Shown one piece after another: positions 59,081 through 64,000 of a stretch of 64,000 nt of DNA; position 1 is the first letter of the stretch; the number at the start of each line of letters is the position of its first letter. Location of the stretch: positions 11,178,491-11,242,490 of the forward strand of contig NC_051092.1 of NCBI RefSeq assembly GCF_901709675.1. The letters are read 5' to 3'. The notes under the pieces are model-generated. The model did not search any database, was not told the DNA's origin, and was given only the letters and a program-made list of their open reading frames with translations. Source of the stretch: Syngnathus acus (Eukaryota > Chordata > Actinopteri > Syngnathiformes > Syngnathidae). The position numbers and the translations under genes are program-made.

Positions 59081-59661
59081 GCGTAACCGGTGAGGACCAG
59101 CGCAGCCGCCGGCCAGGTGTGACCCATTGAAATCCGAGTATACCTGCAAGTCCAGAACTGTGGAGTTTTGCTGAGACCTGAATTCCATTTGGAATATATT
59201 TCACACTATCAATGTGAAATTGACTTGCGCACTGATCCAGAAGTTAAATATTGTTTGTCCCTCTTGACATGCATCACCGATAATACCAATTAATTTGATT
59301 CTGATTCAAACAAGGCAAACGAACGCCAGAAACCAAAACCTCCTAACCTTGGTGAATGAACACATGTCTTCAAAGTGTGAAATGTCTAAACTTGCCTTTT
59401 ATCTTGATCTTTGCTCTGACACTCTGCATGAAGCCATCCAAGGAGCATGCCTGTCAACCATATGCGTAGTTGGAGTTTCGCAATAGTTCAGAGTTGACGA
59501 TTTGCCAAGAGAAACTTCATCTGAAGGGAAAATAGTTCCTAAATCTGTCCATAATAAATGTCTAGATACAGTGAAACTTTAAAAAAATTATATTATTTTG
59601 ATTGGATTATTATGTTTTGGTTACCTTGTTAACTGTTGCTTGGAATGAATGAACGGGCGGG

Positions 59662-59770
59662 CGGATGGATGGATGGATGGACGGACGGACGGACGGACGG
59701 ACGGACGGATGGATGGATGGATGGATGGATGGATGGATGGATGGATGGATGGATGGATGGATGGATGGAT
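59662..59770. repeat. Compound (GGAT)/(GGAC) tetranucleotide array
   Basis: 109 bp in three blocks: a few GGAT units, about eight GGAC units, then about 15 GGAT units. The pure blocks suggest a point change spread by slippage or conversion. Confidence 0.95.
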
Positions 59771-60760
59771 AATTCCTTGATTGAACAGGAGAATCTGGAG
59801 GTGATCAGGCTTTAGTGTGGTCAGCGAAAATGAACTGAATATTGTGTTTAGCCGCAGTAAATTCATGATGTAACAATTGCGGCAACTCAAATACTTAATC
59901 ACACAGGGTCAGGGCGCTTTGAATGTTTTTTTCCTTACTAAATTATCAGTTAAAAATGTAATATTATGTTTTCTTAGGCCGCCTTTGTCCGACCTTTAGA
60001 TATTTTTTATGGTCTTGAACATGGGACAACTATTACACATGCATTTTAGAGTTGCTTGGTTAGCTGTAACATCTGCTTTGAAAATGTCAGACATAGATAA
60101 ATATTTTTCGATACAGAAGATTACACATAATCCATTGTTTACATATGTGCCTTTTCATCTACAAAGCTTTCAGTGAAGCTGCTGATAAAAATAAGTTGTG
60201 CACAGTGACATGCTGCCATTCTCTTCAATTGTTTTGAACCAGGACGATGACTAAGTTCAAGTATTGTCACACATCCTGAATCATCTTTTAGTTTTGTGAT
60301 TCAATGAATAAAAGACGTCGTTATTTACGATGTTCTCAAAACAAGTCTGGATTGTAAACGTTCCACATAAGTGCTGTATATGTGAGGAGTGATCTTCCAC
60401 TGGTAGCTTGAGTAGAAAATTAGATTTGGAGCAGATTTAACGTGCTTCGCAGGTTGTCGTTGCAAATTATTCAAAAACCCCCAAAAAATCAATTGTTTGA
60501 CAAGCATGCATAAACCAGCAACTATTAAAAATAATTTGGTGTATCAACACAACTTTCAGCAGCATTTAAACAGCCTCTCACCTGCAAAAGGCCATTGCTG
60601 TTTTTATCCATGCCAAACTATTTATCTAAGTTGCAAAATGTGACTAAACTTGACTTCAGCCTGTTGGAGCATTCACATTGATTATGACTGCAATTATGTA
60701 GTTCAATGAGATTATTTGCATCTTGTCCATTGCTAATTGCATCTCCTATTTTGTTTTCAG

Positions 60761-61014
60761 ATTTCCTACTACAAAGGAAGCACGAGAGACAAAGCAAAAT
60801 GAATTGCTGTCACCAGCATGTACAACAATTGAAATGAAGACTTGATGTCCGACCACTCATGTTTGGCATGCTAAGAAGTCCCGTGACAGCAGTCTGCCAG
60901 ACTTGCCCTGCATGTGTGGACACACATATATAGATATTTATATATGTGCCACAAATACATCAACACTGTGCTGAATTCGAAGCTCTCTGGAGTTGAGGAA
61001 TTAAAATCAAGAGT
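60761..61014 (+). other. il34: il34 5' UTR part of second exon, with several upstream ATGs
   Basis: The exon opens after a good acceptor (TTTTGTTTTCAG, ending 60760) and carries 254 nt of leader before the main ATG. At least six upstream ATGs occur (60799, 60818, 60834, about 60845, 60859 and 60914). The one at 60914 opens a frame that runs past the main start to a stop ending at 61159 in unspliced sequence, so it overlaps the coding start out of frame. Confidence 0.55.
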
Positions 61015-63589
61015 ATGGTCCAACGGTCCACCTCAGTCCGCCTGCTGGGAGCCCTCTTGGGTAAGATGCATTAGAAACACCTATAAGGTTTTCTTGTGCT
61101 TGCCAAAAATGATAAACATGTTTGATTCTGGACAGAGATACTCCATTACACTAACTTAATTAAACAATGAAATGTTGACATAATAAGCATACATTGAACT
61201 TTAAAGACGAAGTCAGCTCCAAAATTTTCTTTGTGATAATATGTTCTCTGGAGCCCAACTAGTCAAAACACACGCCTGTGATTAATGTTTTGTTTGTGGA
61301 ACATGAATTAAACACCTGAATTTACCCATCTCAGGGGGCAGCCATTTTGCCACTTGCCTAACTGCCCAACTGAAAATGACATCGCAGTTGCCTGGTCTCA
61401 GGTCACAACCAATCATGGCTCAGCTTCAGCAAACCGGTGAGCCGTGATTGGTTGTATTTTTAATGCAGGCATCTGCATTTTTACACAATTTCTTTCAAAA
61501 TACTTGCTGAGGAGGAAATAACATTAAATTCAACTCGTTATTTTTTTACACATTTCATTAATATTTTAGATTAGTGTAAAATTTAAATGTTATTAGGCTA
61601 CAAAATTCGGTAAAACCCTTGAAACACCCTGTATTTGTATTATTTTAAATGGAAAATATTTCCAAATCTTTGTGCTGTAGGTCTTGAAAGAGCAACTTTG
61701 CTGTTGCACCACATGTTTGGAATGACTTACTCCAGCTATGCTTATGTATAATGCAAACACACTTTTCTTGCTGTCTATCAAATTCCATATGAATTTGTAA
61801 CATATGGGTCTCATTGGCTTACAAATTTCAATCACTCCCACATGTCAAGTGTCTTTCTTGGAAAATCTGAGTACCGTATTTTCCGCACTATAAGGCACAC
61901 CTAAAAACCTCCGATTTTCTCAAAAGCCGACAGTGCGCCTTATAATCAGGTGCGCCTTATATATGGACCAATATTGAGCCACTACAGCAGGCGTGTCCAA
62001 AGGCCGGCCCGCGGGCCAAATGTATATATCTTATATATGGACAAAGTTTTAAAATGGGCCATTTATTGAAGGTGCGCCTTATAATCCTGTGCGCCCTATA
62101 TATGGACAAAGTTTTAAAATGGGCCATTCATTGAAGGTGCGCCTTATAATCCGGTGCGCCTTATAGTGCGGAAAATACGGTATATCCTTTTAGTATTCCT
62201 GACTCATCTGACTGGGCCTTGTGTACATAAGCTACCATGTTTGAATATTTTAGAATGCTTTTGTACCCAAGGACCTCTTTTTTTGCCTTCACAGTTGTCA
62301 AGGTTGAGGTTTTCACCTGGCATGTTAATACTGCCATGAAACATATCAGGCTTGGAATGCATAACAACATGCCAGTCTATAGAATAAGAAGACTAAAAGC
62401 ATTTCTAGGACTGACTGTCACTCAGAAATATTTTTATTAAAAATTATTTTATCGATTATCCCATCGAATAATCAAATAAAATGTTATTTTGCATTAAAGT
62501 GCATTGCAAAACTGTTCTTTCCTAGATTACTGCTCATTAACCAATTATTATTGTTCATTTGGTATTGTTTGGTAATTAAAATCGAAACATTTCAGCATTA
62601 GAACACATGAAGGATTGATGCTGTACTCACAAGTTCACAACCATTTCAAACTGATTTAGATACTAGTTCAGTCATTGTTTTCCAAAATAAAAGCACACAT
62701 TTTCCATTGTCATAATTTGGTTCATCACATAATGACTCGGTCTTCACAAAGGACTACTGAAATCAGACAATAATTATATCCCACACAGGGAAAGAGCTCA
62801 GCATGCGGATGCACACGTGGAAACACATGATTTCAGTCAGCAGTTGTGTTGCTGTACAAATTAAAAAACAACAACACGTGTACAGTCCAAGGTGATAAGC
62901 AAAAGTTCTCCTTGACTCAGATGAAACAAGAGCTAATCTTTTCATAAAAGCAAACAGGCCAGCGTTTGTGAGTCACACGCGAGAGCCTTAGCTGAAGGCA
63001 AAAGGGTCAACAAGGTATGAATTTGCAAAATGCTAATACCCGCTGTATCTTTGTAGTCCCACACAACACCAGTGTAGCTTTCCGCTGCTGATAAAGAAAA
63101 GTTGAGCTTGTTGATTTCTTTATTTGGTTTAAGCAAGTTTCCCTTTGTCTCTTTATTACTATTATATATATCATCATCTCCTGTAAGCTGTTTAGGGGAC
63201 ACACTCTGGAAGGGGCTTTGTTGTCACCACACTTTACAACCTAGTTCTGTATGTCATTGTATGTCTTGACAGTGACATGTAATCTCACCTGCTTGCTTCT
63301 AGGTTAGCCTCACTGCGAACCGCCTCAAGTAGTTTTTCTCATATTTTTTTTGGGGGGGGGGGCGTGCTTTGAATGGATTGCACCACACATCAATCGCCCG
63401 CCAGTCATGTCAGAGAGGAAAGGCTCTACGCCTTGTATAAATTGCAAGAGCCCGGCACTATAAGCTTTAACACTTTGAGAATGTATTTGACATAAAAAAA
63501 GTAATAGTCATCAACTTGAAACTTTCATGTACACACGCCCGCGACCCCCGTGTGGACAAGCGGTATCGAAAAAAACGGATGCATGGATG

Positions 63590-63628
<39 letters not shown>

Positions 63629-63900
63629 CTTTAATTCTTCAAAAACAGACACCATTGTCTCTTCAGAAGTAAGCCACGTACTTGCATTATGTGTAGAATA
63701 ATGGCATGCTTTGTGCTTGATATTCTGCTAGGGGCTCAGTTCATATCCTTGTTTTTCCCTCAGTTCACATTGTTGGTGTTCATTTTGTCCTCATAGGCCT
63801 GTTTTTGCTCATGCCTGTTCTGATGGCACCAACACCCCCGAGCATGTGCACTCCCTTGAGGACGCTTAATGAAAAACTCAGCCACCGGCGACGTTATATG
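61015..63900 (+). CDS. il34: Interleukin-34, first two coding exons (3' part off the window)
   Basis: Secreted dimeric cytokine; ligand of CSF1R that supports macrophages, microglia and osteoclasts. Coding exon 1 is 61015-61060 (MVQRSTSVRLLGALLG, ending after one base of the last codon, donor GTAAGA). Coding exon 2 is 63797-63900 (acceptor TCATAG, donor GTAAGA) and restores the frame: 50 codons in all. The N-terminus is a signal peptide with hydrophobic core LLGALLGLFLLMPVLMA, probably cut near Ala26. The mature start CTPLRTLNEKLSHRRRYM aligns with the human IL-34 helix A (CTVTGFLRDKL then YRSRLQYM), and the exon ends at the matching Tyr-Met in phase 0. The gene follows sf3b3 on the same strand, as IL34 follows SF3B3 in human. 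The rest lies beyond the right edge. Assignment rests on a short alignment, exon structure and synteny. Confidence 0.75.
61195..61510. repeat. Dispersed teleost repeat with internal hairpin
   Basis: Contains 'GGCAGCCATTTTGCCACTTG', 'GAAAATGACATCGCAGTTG' and 'CACAACCAATCATGGCTCA' with an inverted partner 'TGAGCCGTGATTGGTTG' (about 61409-61455), giving a 17-bp arm with one mismatch. I recall this wording as a widespread fish intronic repeat. The family was not verified. Confidence 0.6.
61874..62180. mobile_element. MITE with long perfect TIRs and TA target duplication
   Basis: The ends are inverted repeats of 23 perfect bases (28 with one mismatch) beginning CCGTATTTTCCGCACTATAA, flanked by TA on both sides (61872-61873 and 62181-62182), which fits Tc1/mariner-type insertion. 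The interior has a direct duplication with a 65-bp period (for example ACAAAGTTTT at 62041 and 62106). It also has a short GGCGTGTCCAAAGGCCGGCC segment at about 61991 that looks like a nested piece of another repeat. No coding capacity. It lies in il34 intron 2. Confidence 0.9.
63344..63362. repeat. T-run followed by G12 homopolymer
   Basis: A run of T followed directly by 12 consecutive G residues in the il34 intron; prone to slippage and assembly error. Confidence 0.9.
63535..63627 (-). repeat. Reverse fragment of teleost repeat plus (AT)n
   Basis: 'CGCGACCCCCGTGTGGACAA', 'GCGGTATCGAAAAAAACGG' and 'ATGCATGGATGG' are the reverse complement of the common 'ccatccatt...taccgcttgtcc...gggtcgcg' repeat head. 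An (AT)17 tract follows at 63593-63627. Confidence 0.65.
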
Positions 63901-64000
63901 GTAAGAGAAAGATGGCGAGTTTACAACCGTGCCACGTGAACTATTTCCTTGGAAGTTGAAGGCTGCCCAACAGAGGTGGTTCGGGTTCATAGTAGTGTAA

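Overview
The window is vertebrate nuclear DNA, almost certainly from a ray-finned (teleost) fish. Evidence: intron-split genes with canonical GT/AG junctions, three proteins that align at close to full length with vertebrate orthologues, abundant microsatellites, and several dispersed repeats typical of teleost genomes. I cannot fix the species.

Layout. (1) 1-7065, + strand: aars1, cytosolic alanyl-tRNA synthetase. It lacks only about its first 27 codons (off the left edge) and has 19 exons, with its 3' UTR running to about 7915. (2) About 8060-15670, - strand: st3gal2, a Golgi alpha-2,3-sialyltransferase, tail-to-tail with aars1. Seven coding exons are resolved. No ATG is visible where the family normally starts. 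(3) About 15930-26400: roughly 10 kb with no recognisable coding exon, between the divergent 5' ends of st3gal2 and sf3b3. (4) 26456-40566, + strand: sf3b3, the U2 snRNP SF3b subunit 3. Its 26 coding exons join in frame to exactly 1217 codons, the human length. (5) About 41250-54430: a repeat-containing gap with no gene seen. (6) About 54480 to the right edge, + strand: a gene I assign to il34 (interleukin-34). It has a candidate non-coding first exon, a 5' UTR/signal-peptide exon ending at 61060 and a second coding exon at 63797-63900; the rest lies beyond the window.

The genes are not an operon or pathway. They form a conserved vertebrate linkage block: as I recall the human 16q22 map, it runs AARS1, DDX19B/A, ST3GAL2, FCSK, COG4, SF3B3, IL34. 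The fish block keeps the order of four of these but shows no sign of ddx19, fcsk or cog4, and aars1 has the opposite relative orientation.

Mobile DNA includes a complete non-autonomous hAT element with 8-bp target duplications (55248-55680), a mariner-type MITE with TA duplications (61874-62180), a decayed Tc1-like copy in an sf3b3 intron, and several pieces of common teleost repeats. I found no CRISPR array, no confident tRNA or rRNA gene, and no evidence for a novel multi-gene system. The points most worth checking are the missing st3gal2 start codon, the il34 assignment and its uORF-rich leader, and the contracted synteny.
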